Shown here: piece after piece, positions 16,293 to 24,860 of the stretch
How the letters are laid out: each line of letters begins with the position of its first letter
How positions within the stretch are numbered: the first letter of the stretch is position 1
Assembly: GCA_045863195.1 (NCBI GenBank)
Contig: BTUI01000001.1
Span: 1 to 64,000 of the forward strand
DNA from: W-Chloroflexi-9 sp045863195
GTDB lineage: Bacteria; Chloroflexota; Dehalococcoidia; UBA2979
Direction: 5' to 3'
Length of the DNA stretch: 64,000 nucleotides
Notes under the pieces: generated by a model
Seen by the model: only the letters and a program-made list of their open reading frames with translations
Told to the model about the DNA's origin: nothing
Database searches by the model: none
Translations under genes and position numbers: made by a program

Positions 16293-17963
16293 GTGGCCCA
16301 GGAAGTCCTCTACCGGAAGTGGCGTCCCCGCCGCTTCGCGGACGTGGTTGGACAGGACCCGGTCGTCCAGACGCTGCGGAACGCGGTCGCCGCGGGCACG
16401 CCGGCGCACGCCTACCTGCTGTCCGGCCCCCGTGGCACCGGCAAAACCACGACCGGTCGCATCCTGGCGAAGGCGCTGAACTGCGCCGCGCCAGTCGACG
16501 GCGAGCCGTGCGACGCCTGCCAGTCCTGCCGAGACTACGACGACGGCCGCGCGCTCGACCTCGTGGAGATGGACGCGGCCTCCAACCGTGGCATCGACGA
16601 GATGCGCGGGCTGCGCGAGAGCGCGGGTTACGCCCCGTCCTCCGGCCGCTACAAGGTGTACCTCATCGACGAGGTGCACATGCTCACCGACCAGGCGTTC
16701 AACGCGCTCCTCAAGACGCTGGAGGAGCCGCCGCCGCACATCGTCTTCATCCTCGCGACGACCGAGCCGCACAAACTGCCGGCGACCATCCTCAGCCGAT
16801 GCCAGCGCTTCGACCTGCGCCGCGCCACGATCGAGGGGCTGGTGTACCGCCTCCGCATCATCGGCGAGGGCGAGGGCTTCGAGGTCGCCGAGGGTGGCTA
16901 TGAGCTGATCGCGCGGCAGGCGAACGGCGCGTGGCGTGATGCGGTCAACCTGCTCGACCAGCTGGTGGCCTACCACGGTTCGCGCCTCACCATCGAGGAC
17001 GTGCGGAGCGGCCTCGGCCTCGTCGTCGACCGCCGGTCGACCGACCTTGCGCGGGCGGCGATCGCGAAGGACCTGAAGGCGGGGCTGGCGCTGCTGGCCG
17101 AGGCGCGCGACAACGGCATCGAGATGAAGGCGTTCGTGAAGTCGGTCGTCGACCTGCTTCGCACGGTCCTGCTGCTCAAAGCGGGCGCCGCCGACCCGGC
17201 CGCGCTCTCGGACGCCGAACTCGAGGAACTGAACCAGATCGCCGCGCAGGCGGCACTGCCGGACATCGTGGCGGCGCTACAGGCGTTCGGCGACGTGGAC
17301 TTCCAGGGTGACGCTTACGACTCGCTGCCTGCGGAGATCGCCTTCGCCTCGCTGGCCACCGGCCTGAGCTCGGCGGCTGCGGTTCCGGCGCCCGCGCCGG
17401 CCGTGGCCGCGCCAGCGCAGCGAGGCGCGCCGATCCGCCCCGGTGGCGGCGCGCAGGCCGCGGCCCGCGCCGGTGCCTCGCCCGTGGGCACGCAGGGCCG
17501 TCCCACCACCTCTCCGCAGCGTCCCGCCGGCTCGGCGGCCCCGCCGGAGGAGGCTCCGGCTGCCCCGGCGGTGCCGTTCGCTCCGCCGGACGCCGGGAGC
17601 GTGTCCGGGGACCTCCAGCGGCTGCGCGACGCCTGGCCGGACGTGCAGGCGAAGGCGCGCAAGATCCGCGTGCCGGCGGGTGCGCTCCTCGGCACGGCCA
17701 ACAACGCCTTCCCGAAGGCGGTGGACGGCGACACCGTCACCATCGGCTTCCAGTTCGAGGCGCACATTGCGCGAGCGCAGGCACCGGACAACCACGCCGC
17801 GCTGACGCAGGCGGTGTCGGAGGTGATGGGCCGGGCGATGAAGGTGGTGGCCGCGCACTGGCCGGAACTCGGCGCGGCCGGCACTGCCGCCCCGCAGCGG
17901 AGTAGCGGCGGCCACCTCGTCGAGGAAGCCCTGAAGCAGGGCGCCCGCCGGATCGACGGGTAA
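16293..17963 (+). CDS. dnaX: DNA polymerase III subunit gamma/tau
   Basis: 556 residues. It opens with LYRKWRPRRFADVVGQD. It has P-loop GPRGTGKTTTGR, the four-Cys zinc module (CAAPVDGEPCDACQSC), DEVHML (Walker B) and SRCQRF (sensor/arginine finger). An Ala/Pro-rich linker of about 90 residues precedes a small C-terminal domain. Clamp-loader ATPase of the replisome. GTG at 16293 gives the usual short N-terminus; another GTG lies two codons upstream. I saw no obvious slippage run for a separate gamma form. Confidence 0.93.
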   Translation: MAQEVLYRKWRPRRFADVVGQDPVVQTLRNAVAAGTPAHAYLLSGPRGTGKTTTGRILAKALNCAAPVDGEPCDACQSCRDYDDGRALDLVEMDAASNRGIDEMRGLRESAGYAPSSGRYKVYLIDEVHMLTDQAFNALLKTLEEPPPHIVFILATTEPHKLPATILSRCQRFDLRRATIEGLVYRLRIIGEGEGFEVAEGGYELIARQANGAWRDAVNLLDQLVAYHGSRLTIEDVRSGLGLVVDRRSTDLARAAIAKDLKAGLALLAEARDNGIEMKAFVKSVVDLLRTVLLLKAGAADPAALSDAELEELNQIAAQAALPDIVAALQAFGDVDFQGDAYDSLPAEIAFASLATGLSSAAAVPAPAPAVAAPAQRGAPIRPGGGAQAAARAGASPVGTQGRPTTSPQRPAGSAAPPEEAPAAPAVPFAPPDAGSVSGDLQRLRDAWPDVQAKARKIRVPAGALLGTANNAFPKAVDGDTVTIGFQFEAHIARAQAPDNHAALTQAVSEVMGRAMKVVAAHWPELGAAGTAAPQRSSGGHLVEEALKQGARRIDG

Positions 17964-17972
17964 CGGGCCCGC

Positions 17973-18599
17973 GTGAACGACGGCTTCGATCCCCCCTCGG
18001 CGGCCGGCTCACCGATCGCGCGGCTGGTGGACGCGTTCCACCGGCTGCCCGGCATCGGCCCCAAGTCGGCGCAGCGGCTCGCCTACCACATCCTCCGCGC
18101 TCCGGAGCAGGAGGCGCGCGACCTCGCGGAGGCGCTGATCGAGGTGAAGCAGTCGGTCGTCCTCTGCAGCCGCTGCCAGAACGTCACCGACCGCGACCCG
18201 TGCCGCATCTGCGCGGACGGTGGCCGTGACCGCACCATCATCTGCGTCGTCGAGGAGCCGCTCGATGTGGTGGCGATCGAGCGCACCGGCGGTTTCCGTG
18301 GCCTCTACCACGTCCTGCACGGCGTCATCTCCCCCTCGGATGGGGTGGGGCCGGAGGACCTGAAGATCAATGAACTGCTGGCGCGCCTGCGCGACCACGA
18401 CCGCGACGTCGCCGAGATCGTCGTCGCGACGAACCCCAACCTGGAGGGCGAGGCGACCTCCATGTACCTCGCGCGGCTGTTGCGGCCGCTGGGGCTGCGC
18501 GTCACGCGGCTCGCGCGCGGCCTGCCTGCGGGCGCCGACCTGGAGTACGCTGACGATGTCACGCTCGGCCGCGCGCTGGAGTTCCGCCAGGAGGCCTAG
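17973..18599 (+). CDS. recR: recombination mediator RecR
   Basis: 208 residues. HhH region LPGIGPKSAQRLAYHIL, zinc finger C-x2-C-x10-C-x2-C (CSRCQNVTDRDPCRIC), and a Toprim domain with CVVEEPLDVVAIE and ATNPNLEGEAT. It acts with RecO to load RecA at gaps. It starts (GTG) 9 nt after dnaX. The nucleoid protein gene ybaB/ebfC, often between dnaX and recR, is absent. Confidence 0.95.
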   Translation: MNDGFDPPSAAGSPIARLVDAFHRLPGIGPKSAQRLAYHILRAPEQEARDLAEALIEVKQSVVLCSRCQNVTDRDPCRICADGGRDRTIICVVEEPLDVVAIERTGGFRGLYHVLHGVISPSDGVGPEDLKINELLARLRDHDRDVAEIVVATNPNLEGEATSMYLARLLRPLGLRVTRLARGLPAGADLEYADDVTLGRALEFRQEA

Positions 18600-18638
18600 C
18601 GGCTGCGTCCCGCTCGATCCAGCCGGGGAGCCCGCACC

Positions 18639-19466
18639 ATGACCGGCCGCGCCCCGCGCGTCACCAAGACCGAGGCGATCGTCCTCCGCTATCGCCGCCT
18701 CGGCGAAGCGGACCGCATCGTCACGCTGCTCACCCCGCACCGCGGCAAGATCGACGTCGTGGCGAAGGGCGTGCTTCGCTCGCGGAGCCGCCTCGCCGGG
18801 CACCTGGAGCCGATGACGCTGCTGGAGGTCGTGCTCGCACACGGCCGCTCGATGGACGTGATCACGCAGGCGCAGGCGCTCGAATCCTGGCGACCGGTGC
18901 ACGAGGACCTCGACCGCCTCAGCGCGGGCATGTACCTCCTCGAACTCGCGGATCGGCTCACGGTGGAGCATGCGGAGGCCGAAGCGGTCTACCGGCTGCT
19001 CCACGTGGCGCTCGTACGCCTCGCGCGGGGCGACGGCCAGCAGGTCGTCACGCGCACGTTCGAACTCGGCCTGCTGGACGTGACCGGCTTCCGCCCGGAA
19101 CTCACGGTCTGCCTCGGCTGCGGCCAGCCCGTGGTCGCCGACCGCGCCGCCTGGTCGGCCGTGGAGGGCGGCGTCTACTGCGCGACCTGCGCCGCGAAGC
19201 GCGACGACGTGTTCGTGATCGACGCGACCGTGCTGCGCGTCCTCCGCGCGTTCCAGTCCCAGCCGTACGAGGAGGCCGGGCGCATCCGCCTCTCGGACGA
19301 CCTTGCGGCACGCCTCGAAGGCGTCATGCACTCGGTGATGCACGCCGTCGCCGAGCGTGAACTGCGGAGCGCGCGCTTCGTCAGCGCGGCGCGGCGTGCG
19401 CGGGTGCAGGCGGAGGCAGCGACCGTCGCGCAGGGCGGGGCGGCCGAGGCGGACGCGGAGGACTAG
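18639..19466 (+). CDS. recO: DNA repair protein RecO
   Basis: 275 residues. N-terminal OB-fold starts KTEAIVLRYRRLGEADRIV. The C-terminal helical domain carries a CLGCG ... CATC zinc site near residues 160-190. It anneals ssDNA and partners RecR encoded just upstream. The last 35 residues are Ala/Glu-rich and probably disordered. It ends 3 nt from the convergent prenyl synthase gene, with no terminator room between them. Confidence 0.92.
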   Translation: MTGRAPRVTKTEAIVLRYRRLGEADRIVTLLTPHRGKIDVVAKGVLRSRSRLAGHLEPMTLLEVVLAHGRSMDVITQAQALESWRPVHEDLDRLSAGMYLLELADRLTVEHAEAEAVYRLLHVALVRLARGDGQQVVTRTFELGLLDVTGFRPELTVCLGCGQPVVADRAAWSAVEGGVYCATCAAKRDDVFVIDATVLRVLRAFQSQPYEEAGRIRLSDDLAARLEGVMHSVMHAVAERELRSARFVSAARRARVQAEAATVAQGGAAEADAED

Positions 19467-19469
19467 GCG

Positions 19470-20450
19470 CTAGTTCTTCCGAGAGAAGACATAATCGACG
19501 ATGCCGTCGAGCGTGTCACGCACCTCGCCGGCCGGGATCGCCGTCAGCGCCTCGCGCGCTTCGTCGCCGAACTGGCGGGCGGTGCGCATCGACTCGTCGA
19601 TGACGCCCGAGTCGAGGATCTCCCGGATCGCGCGGTCGAAGTTCGCCTTCTGGCGGATGCCCTCGAACGCCTTCTTGATCGGGTTGTCGTCCGGCCGCTG
19701 CTGCATGTAGAGGATCGCGGGCAGGGTGAGCGTGCCACCCTGGAGGTCGGAGCCGACGGGCTTGCCCATCACGGCGGGGTCGCCGGTGAAGTCCAGGATG
19801 TCGTCCACGATCTGGAACGCGATGCCGAGCCGCAGCCCGTACACGCGCATCGCCTCCACCTGCGCCGGCGTGGCCCCCGCGACCATCGCGCCGCCCTCGG
19901 CCGCGGTCCCGAAGAGGGACGCCGTCTTGCCGATGATGCGGTCGAGGTAGCGCGTCACGTCCTCGGAGTACTGGAAGACGGTGATGTCCTGCGTCAGTTC
20001 GCCCTTCGCCATGGTCATCAGCGTGCGGGCGAAGACGCGCACCACCTGGGTGTCGTCGGTCTGGGCGATGAAGTCGGCCGCGTGGGCGAACATGTAGTCG
20101 CCGAGCATCACCGACGCGGCGTTGCCGAACAGCGCGTTCGGCGTCGGTTCGCCTCGGCGCGCGTCGGCCGCGTCGATCACGTCGTCATGCACCAGCGTGG
20201 CGGTGTGGAGGAGTTCGACGCTCGCCGCGAGCGGAACGAGCCGGTCGAGGTCGTACGTGCCGAGGCGGCCCGCCAGCAGGGCGATCGCCGGGCGCATCAT
20301 TTTGCCGGACCCGGCCAGGGCGCTTTCCAGCATCTGCTGGAGGAACGGGAAGTCCGCCTGCTTCGCGATCGACTGGATCGTGTCACGCACGCGCGGCAGG
20401 TCGTCCGCGACCGGGCCGTACAGGCGTCGGGTGTCGGTGCTCGTCGTCAT
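19470..20450 (-). CDS. polyprenyl diphosphate synthase (long-chain type)
   Basis: 326 residues. First aspartate-rich motif LVHDDVIDAAD and second FQIVDDILDF, with GKP-SDL and KMMRPAIALLAGR. It condenses isopentenyl diphosphate onto an allylic primer, giving the side chain of a quinone (needed by Complex I) or of cell-wall carrier lipid. The small residues before the first DDxxD fit a long product, but the length cannot be fixed by reading. Last gene of metG-tatD-prenyl synthase, 17 nt after tatD. Confidence 0.9.
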   Translation of the reverse strand: MTTSTDTRRLYGPVADDLPRVRDTIQSIAKQADFPFLQQMLESALAGSGKMMRPAIALLAGRLGTYDLDRLVPLAASVELLHTATLVHDDVIDAADARRGEPTPNALFGNAASVMLGDYMFAHAADFIAQTDDTQVVRVFARTLMTMAKGELTQDITVFQYSEDVTRYLDRIIGKTASLFGTAAEGGAMVAGATPAQVEAMRVYGLRLGIAFQIVDDILDFTGDPAVMGKPVGSDLQGGTLTLPAILYMQQRPDDNPIKKAFEGIRQKANFDRAIREILDSGVIDESMRTARQFGDEAREALTAIPAGEVRDTLDGIVDYVFSRKN

Positions 20451-20467
20451 GAGGGCGCGCTCCGCGC

Positions 20468-21316
20468 TTACAGCGTGAACCCGAAGAGCCGTGCCGCGTT
20501 GGCTGCCGTCTCACGCGCGACCTCGGCGGGATCGCATCCCCGCAGCGAGGCCACGTACCGCGCGGTATGCGCCACGTACGCCGGCTCGTTGCGGCGGCCG
20601 CGGTGCGGGACCGGCGTGAGGTACGGGCAATCCGTCTCCACCAGCATACCGGCGAGCGGCATCAGGCGCGCCACCTCCTGACCGCGGGCGTTACCCGGGT
20701 AGGTGACCGTGCCCGGCACCGAGATCAGGAGCCCGAGGTCGGCGTAGCGGTGGGCCAGCCCCAAGTCGCCCGCGTAGCAGTGCATCATCCCGATCTCGCG
20801 GTCACGTCCCAGGTAGCGGCCGACGCGCCCGGCCCACCGCTCGAGGACCGCGAAGCACTCTTCGTCCGCGTTGCGGGAGTGGATCACCACCGGCAGGTCG
20901 TGCTCCCGCGCGAGGTCGAGTTGCCACTCCAGCGCGGCGTACTGCGCCTCCGGTGGCGAGATGTTCCGGTAGAAGTCCAGCCCGATCTCGCCAACTGCCA
21001 CGAAGCCGCCGCCCGCTACGGCGGCACGCAGCCCCTCGCGCTCGCGTTCCAGGTGCTGCGCCTCGTGCGGGTGGAGGCCGGCGACGGCGTGGACGCGCGG
21101 GTCGCGCCGAGCGAGGGCGAGCGAGGCGAGGCTCGTCTCCGTGTCCACGCCGACCTCAACGAGGTGCGTCAGGCCCGCATGCCACGCGCGCTGCAGCACA
21201 GCGGCGTGGTCGTGCTGTAGTTCGCGCGACCAGGTGTGCGCATGCGCATCGATCAGGCCGGGGAGCGGCTCGGGCGGGACGCCCTCGGGCGGTGCGGTAG
21301 GGCGCGGCGAGGTCAC
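20468..21316 (-). CDS. tatD: TatD-family metal-dependent DNase
   Basis: 282 residues with DAHAHTW (metal His pair), GLHPHEA, GEIGLDFYR, HSRNADEE, MHCYAGD and VETDCPYL, the full amidohydrolase-like TatD set. A 3'-5' exonuclease or deoxyribonuclease, often next to metG. The start is GTG at 21316, overlapping the metG stop as GTGA; longer upstream frames are only continuation over metG. Confidence 0.92.
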   Translation of the reverse strand: MTSPRPTAPPEGVPPEPLPGLIDAHAHTWSRELQHDHAAVLQRAWHAGLTHLVEVGVDTETSLASLALARRDPRVHAVAGLHPHEAQHLEREREGLRAAVAGGGFVAVGEIGLDFYRNISPPEAQYAALEWQLDLAREHDLPVVIHSRNADEECFAVLERWAGRVGRYLGRDREIGMMHCYAGDLGLAHRYADLGLLISVPGTVTYPGNARGQEVARLMPLAGMLVETDCPYLTPVPHRGRRNEPAYVAHTARYVASLRGCDPAEVARETAANAARLFGFTL

Positions 21317-23022
21317 CGGCCCAGCCGCTCCTCCTCGTCGGCGACCAGGACGTCGTCGAGCTTCTTGAACAGCGGCCCGGGCTCCGGGAGGGCCGCCCCC
21401 GCGGTGACCGGCGTGCGCTGCCAGCCGGCCGCCTGCACCTCGCCGGGATGCCCGAGGAACGTCCACGCGCGCTGGCAGGTGAACGGCAGCACCGGGTTGA
21501 GGAGCGTGACGAGGCCGGAGATCACGTTGATCGCGACGAAGAGCGTCTCGGCGGCGTGGTCGCGGTCGGCCTTCACCGCCTGCCAGGGCGCGCGGGCGTC
21601 CAGGTACTGATTCGCCGCGCTTGCGACCTCCATCGCGCCGTTCAGGGCGCGCCGGAGTTGCACGGCGTTGAAGTCCGCGCCGACCGACTCGAACGCCGCG
21701 TCGACGCGCTCCAGCAGTTCCACCGACTCCGGCGCCAGCGTCGCGGGCGGGGCGGGGACGGTCGCGTCGAAGTTACGGCGGGTGATCGTCAGCACGCGGT
21801 TCACGAGGTTGCCCCACCGCGCGACCAGTTCGTCGTTGTTGCGGCGCACGTACTCCGTCCAGGAGAAGTCGGCGTCGGACGTCTCGGGCGCGCTCGCCGT
21901 CAGCAGGTAGCGGAGCGGGTCGGGGTCGTGCCGCTCGAGGTAGTCGGGCATCCAGACCACGCCGCCACGGCTCTTGGAGGCCTTCGTGCCGCCCATCGTC
22001 AGGTACTGGTTCGCCGGCACGTCGTAGGGCAGGTTCAGGTCGCCGTAGCCCATGAGCATGGCGGGCCAGATCACCGTATGGAACGGGATGTTGTCCTTGC
22101 CCTGGAAGTAGACGGAGCGCGCCGCCGGGTCCTGCCACCAGTCCCGCCACGCCTCCGCGTTGCCGGACGGGTTGAGGCTGCTCGCCGCCCACTCCTTGGA
22201 GGCGCTCAGGTAGCCGATCACCGCCTCGAACCAGACGTAGATGCGCTTGGAGGCGTACTGCTCGCCCTCGAGGGGGATCGGGACGCCCCAGGTCAGGTCG
22301 CGTGTGATCGCGCGGTCGGGGAGCGGCTCGCGGAGCATGCCGAGCGTGAAGTTGCGGACGTGCGGGCGCCAGTGCGCCTGTGGCTCCACCCAGGCGCGGA
22401 GACGGTCGGTGAAGGCGGAGAGGCGCAGGAAGAAGTGCGTGGTCTTGCGGAGTTCCGGCGTCGCGTCGGACAACCTCGAACGCGGCGACTTCAGCTCGAC
22501 GGCATCGAGGGTGGCGCCGCAGTTGTCGCACTGGTCGCCACGCGCGCCGTCGAAGCCACAGCGCGGGCAGATGCCCTCCACGTACCGATCGGGAAGGAAG
22601 CGCGCGACCTTCGGGTCGTATAGCTGCTCCTGCTCGGCCTCGAAGAGGTACCCGCGCTCCAGCAGCCGGAGGAAGATGTCCTGCGTGACCTCGCGGTGGT
22701 TCGCCGTGTCCGTGGAGGTGAAGAGGTCGAACGAAATCCCCATCCCCTCGAACGTGGCGAGGAAGGACTGGTGGTAGCGCTGGAAGATCGCCTCGGGCGT
22801 GGTGCCCTCGTCCTCAGCGCGGACGGTGACCGGCGTGCCGTGGGAGTCCGACCCGGACACCATGAGGACGCGGTTGCCGCGCATGCGGTGGTAGCGCGCG
22901 TAGATGTCCGCCGGCAGGTAGGAGCCCGCCATGTGGCCCAGGTGCAGGTGGTTGTTGGCGTACGGCCACGCGACCGCGACGAGGATGGTCTCCGGGGAGG
23001 CGGGAGAGGTGGCGTTGGTCAT
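21313..23022 (-). CDS. metG: methionyl-tRNA synthetase
   Basis: 569 residues. The HIGH element is HLGH (about residue 26). The zinc module is CPRCGFDGARGDQCDNC near residues 145-165, and the KMSKS loop reads KASKSRGG (about residue 340). An anticodon-binding helical domain follows, and no C-terminal tRNA-binding domain is fused. First gene of a three-gene minus-strand operon. The -10 box TACGAT ends 9 nt before the ATG, so the mRNA should have almost no leader. Confidence 0.95.
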   Translation of the reverse strand: MTNATSPASPETILVAVAWPYANNHLHLGHMAGSYLPADIYARYHRMRGNRVLMVSGSDSHGTPVTVRAEDEGTTPEAIFQRYHQSFLATFEGMGISFDLFTSTDTANHREVTQDIFLRLLERGYLFEAEQEQLYDPKVARFLPDRYVEGICPRCGFDGARGDQCDNCGATLDAVELKSPRSRLSDATPELRKTTHFFLRLSAFTDRLRAWVEPQAHWRPHVRNFTLGMLREPLPDRAITRDLTWGVPIPLEGEQYASKRIYVWFEAVIGYLSASKEWAASSLNPSGNAEAWRDWWQDPAARSVYFQGKDNIPFHTVIWPAMLMGYGDLNLPYDVPANQYLTMGGTKASKSRGGVVWMPDYLERHDPDPLRYLLTASAPETSDADFSWTEYVRRNNDELVARWGNLVNRVLTITRRNFDATVPAPPATLAPESVELLERVDAAFESVGADFNAVQLRRALNGAMEVASAANQYLDARAPWQAVKADRDHAAETLFVAINVISGLVTLLNPVLPFTCQRAWTFLGHPGEVQAAGWQRTPVTAGAALPEPGPLFKKLDDVLVADEEERLGR

Positions 23023-23031
23023 CGGGGCGGC

Positions 23032-23037
23032 ATCGTA
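23032..23037 (-). promoter_or_regulatory. -10 box of metG, near-leaderless
   Basis: TACGAT on the minus strand, 9 nt before the ATG at 23022. Predicted transcription start lies within 3 nt of the start codon. Confidence 0.5.
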
Positions 23038-23116
23038 GCATGGGCCCCCGGCAGGGTCGCCCGCGTGACCGGCGCGTGGTGCGTGACGATTGGATCACCG
23101 CCTTCATCGGTTCTTA

Positions 23117-23146
23117 TTGACCCTGCCGCACGCTGAGGCGTACCCT
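23117..23146 (+). promoter_or_regulatory. promoter of guaB3
   Basis: -35 TTGACC (23117-23122), 18-nt spacer, -10 TACCCT (23141-23146). Predicted start near 23153, giving a leader of about 150 nt with two hairpins. Confidence 0.65.
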
Positions 23147-23209
23147 ATCGGGAAACCCTCTTGCGACTCCCCGCGACAGGGATCGACGATGCCAGTACCG
23201 ACCTCCCGT

Positions 23210-23274
23210 CAGTTCAACCCGCTCCCGAGCGGGCCAGTGTGTGCCTAAAGACGACCCCCTCCGCCGGAGGGGGT
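23210..23274 (+). promoter_or_regulatory. structured guaB3 leader with two hairpins
   Basis: The first stem is CCCGCT, loop CCCG, AGCGGG (about 23218-23233). The second stem is ACCCCCTCC, loop GCC, GGAGGGGGT (about 23252-23272), 30 nt before the ATG. The second could be an attenuator, although only a weak T stretch follows. I recognise no known riboswitch class. Confidence 0.4.
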
Positions 23275-23302
23275 TGCGCGTTATCAGGGTGGGGTGAATC
23301 CG

Positions 23303-24502
23303 ATGGTCACGAGCGAGCGAGCGCAATCCAACACCGACCTCTCCGCCTCCTCGGTGCGGCCGAAGAGCCTGGATCAGGCATACGGCTTTGACGATGTGGC
23401 GATCGTGCCGGGGGCGGTCACAACCAACCCGGAACTGGTCGACACCTCCTTCACCCTGGGGGAGCAGACCTTCCCGGTCCCGATCATCGCTTCCGCCATG
23501 GATGGCGTGGTCGACCCGAAGTTCGCCGTCCGCATCTCGAAGATGGGCGGCCTCGCCGTCCTGAACCTGGACGGCCTGTGGGCGAAGTACGACGACGCTG
23601 ACGGCATCCTCCAGCAGATCGCCGCCGCAGACCTGGAGGAGTCCACGCGCATCATCCAGCGCGTCTACCAGGAGCCCTCCAAGGACCACCTGGTCGGCCA
23701 GCGCATCGAGGAGATCAAGCGCGCCGGCGGCATCGCCATGGTCGCGACGAACCCGCAGACTACGAAGCGCTTCGCCCCCATCGCGAAGGAAGCCGGCGTC
23801 GACTTCTTCGTCGTCGCCTCCACCGTCACCACCGCCCGCCACGTCTCCCGCTCGCTGAAGGGCCTCCAGCTGGACGAGCTGGTCGAGCAGATGGCCGGCG
23901 TGCCGATCCTGGTCGGCAACACCGTCGACTTCACCGCCACGATCGAGCTGATGGAGACCGGCATCCACGGCGTCCTCGTCGGCGTCGGCCCGGGCGCCGC
24001 CTGCACCTCGCGCGAGGTCCTCGGCATCGGCATGCCGCAGGTCACCGCCACCATCGAGACCGCGTACGCGCGCAACGTCTACTTCGAGCGCACCGGCCGC
24101 TACGTCCCGATCATCACGGACGGTGGCCTCCGTACCGGTGGCGATGTCTCCAAGTCGATCTGCGCCGGCGCGGACGCCGTCATGATTGGCTCGCCGTTCG
24201 CGGCCACCGAGGGCGCCCCGGGCCGTGGCTACCACTGGGGCATGGCGACCCCGCACGCGGAACTCCCGCGCGGCGTCCGTGTCCACGTGGGTCAGAAGCA
24301 CTCGCTCGAGACGCTGCTCTTCGGCCCCACGTCCAAGACGGACGGCACCGAGAACCTGGTCGGGGCGCTCCGCACCTCCATGGCGACGTGTGGCGCGCAG
24401 ACCATCCAGGAGTTCCACGACGCCCGGATGATCATCGCCCCGGCCATCAAGACCGAGGGCAAGATCTACCAGATGGCGCAGACGCGCCCCGCTGGCATTT
24501 AG
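23303..24502 (+). CDS. guaB3: GuaB3-type IMP dehydrogenase-related protein
   Basis: 399 residues, a complete TIM barrel without the two CBS domains of true IMPDH. The catalytic cysteine loop is GPGAACTSREVLG (about residue 235). The phosphate-binding stretch is DGGLRTGGDVSKSI and the flap region is MATPHAELPRGV. GuaB3 proteins of actinobacteria and cyanobacteria are IMPDH-like; some are reported to act as GMP reductases, so the direction of reaction is uncertain. ATG at 23303 is preceded by GGGGTG at 6 nt. It shares a transcript with the next small gene. Confidence 0.88.
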   Translation: MVTSERAQSNTDLSASSVRPKSLDQAYGFDDVAIVPGAVTTNPELVDTSFTLGEQTFPVPIIASAMDGVVDPKFAVRISKMGGLAVLNLDGLWAKYDDADGILQQIAAADLEESTRIIQRVYQEPSKDHLVGQRIEEIKRAGGIAMVATNPQTTKRFAPIAKEAGVDFFVVASTVTTARHVSRSLKGLQLDELVEQMAGVPILVGNTVDFTATIELMETGIHGVLVGVGPGAACTSREVLGIGMPQVTATIETAYARNVYFERTGRYVPIITDGGLRTGGDVSKSICAGADAVMIGSPFAATEGAPGRGYHWGMATPHAELPRGVRVHVGQKHSLETLLFGPTSKTDGTENLVGALRTSMATCGAQTIQEFHDARMIIAPAIKTEGKIYQMAQTRPAGI

Positions 24503-24524
24503 TCCGCAGGGAAGGTCGACCTCG

Positions 24525-24782
24525 ATGGAGACGCTGGGCCAGAGCCGCATGACCTGGGTGAGCCGCATTGGCGGGCGGGTGTCGCTCGCCGTCGGCAAGG
24601 CGTACCACACCGCCGACCCGATGAACCCGGACCACATCTTCGTCCCGTTCCGCGAACTGGCGCCGGGCCGCTACGAGTTGAAGTTCGGGCGCTACCGGAA
24701 GCACTACCCGGTGAACCTCACCCGCGCCGAGGGCCACCCCGACCCGCGCGCGATGATCGTGAAGGGCCACCTGCCGCTCTAA
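24525..24782 (+). CDS. 85-residue hypothetical protein downstream of guaB3
   Basis: Not recognised. Basic, beta-rich looking, ending VKGHLPL. GGAAGG stands 9-14 nt before the ATG. The gap to guaB3 is 22 nt and a strong terminator follows, so it is the second gene of the guaB3 unit. No membrane segment, no cysteine. Confidence 0.6.
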   Translation: METLGQSRMTWVSRIGGRVSLAVGKAYHTADPMNPDHIFVPFRELAPGRYELKFGRYRKHYPVNLTRAEGHPDPRAMIVKGHLPL

Positions 24783-24806
24783 CGGGCGCACCCACGCTCA
24801 CACACG

Positions 24807-24834
24807 AACCGGGACGCCGCGAGGCGTCCCGGTT
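24807..24834. terminator. bidirectional terminator between guaB3 unit and prmC
   Basis: Perfect 12-bp stem AACCGGGACGCC, loop GCGA, GGCGTCCCGGTT, between convergent genes. On the plus strand the right arm ends in TT followed by C-T. Confidence 0.75.
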
Positions 24835-24860
24835 CTGCGTCATCGCCTCGCGTGGGGGCG

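Noticed and set aside
14184..16976. Minus-strand open frame of 930 codons opposite nuoN, ybeY and dnaX
   Set aside because: Antisense shadow across three well-supported genes.
21317..21466. Longer tatD start
   Set aside because: It lies wholly inside metG; the GTGA junction at 21316 fits the family N-terminus.
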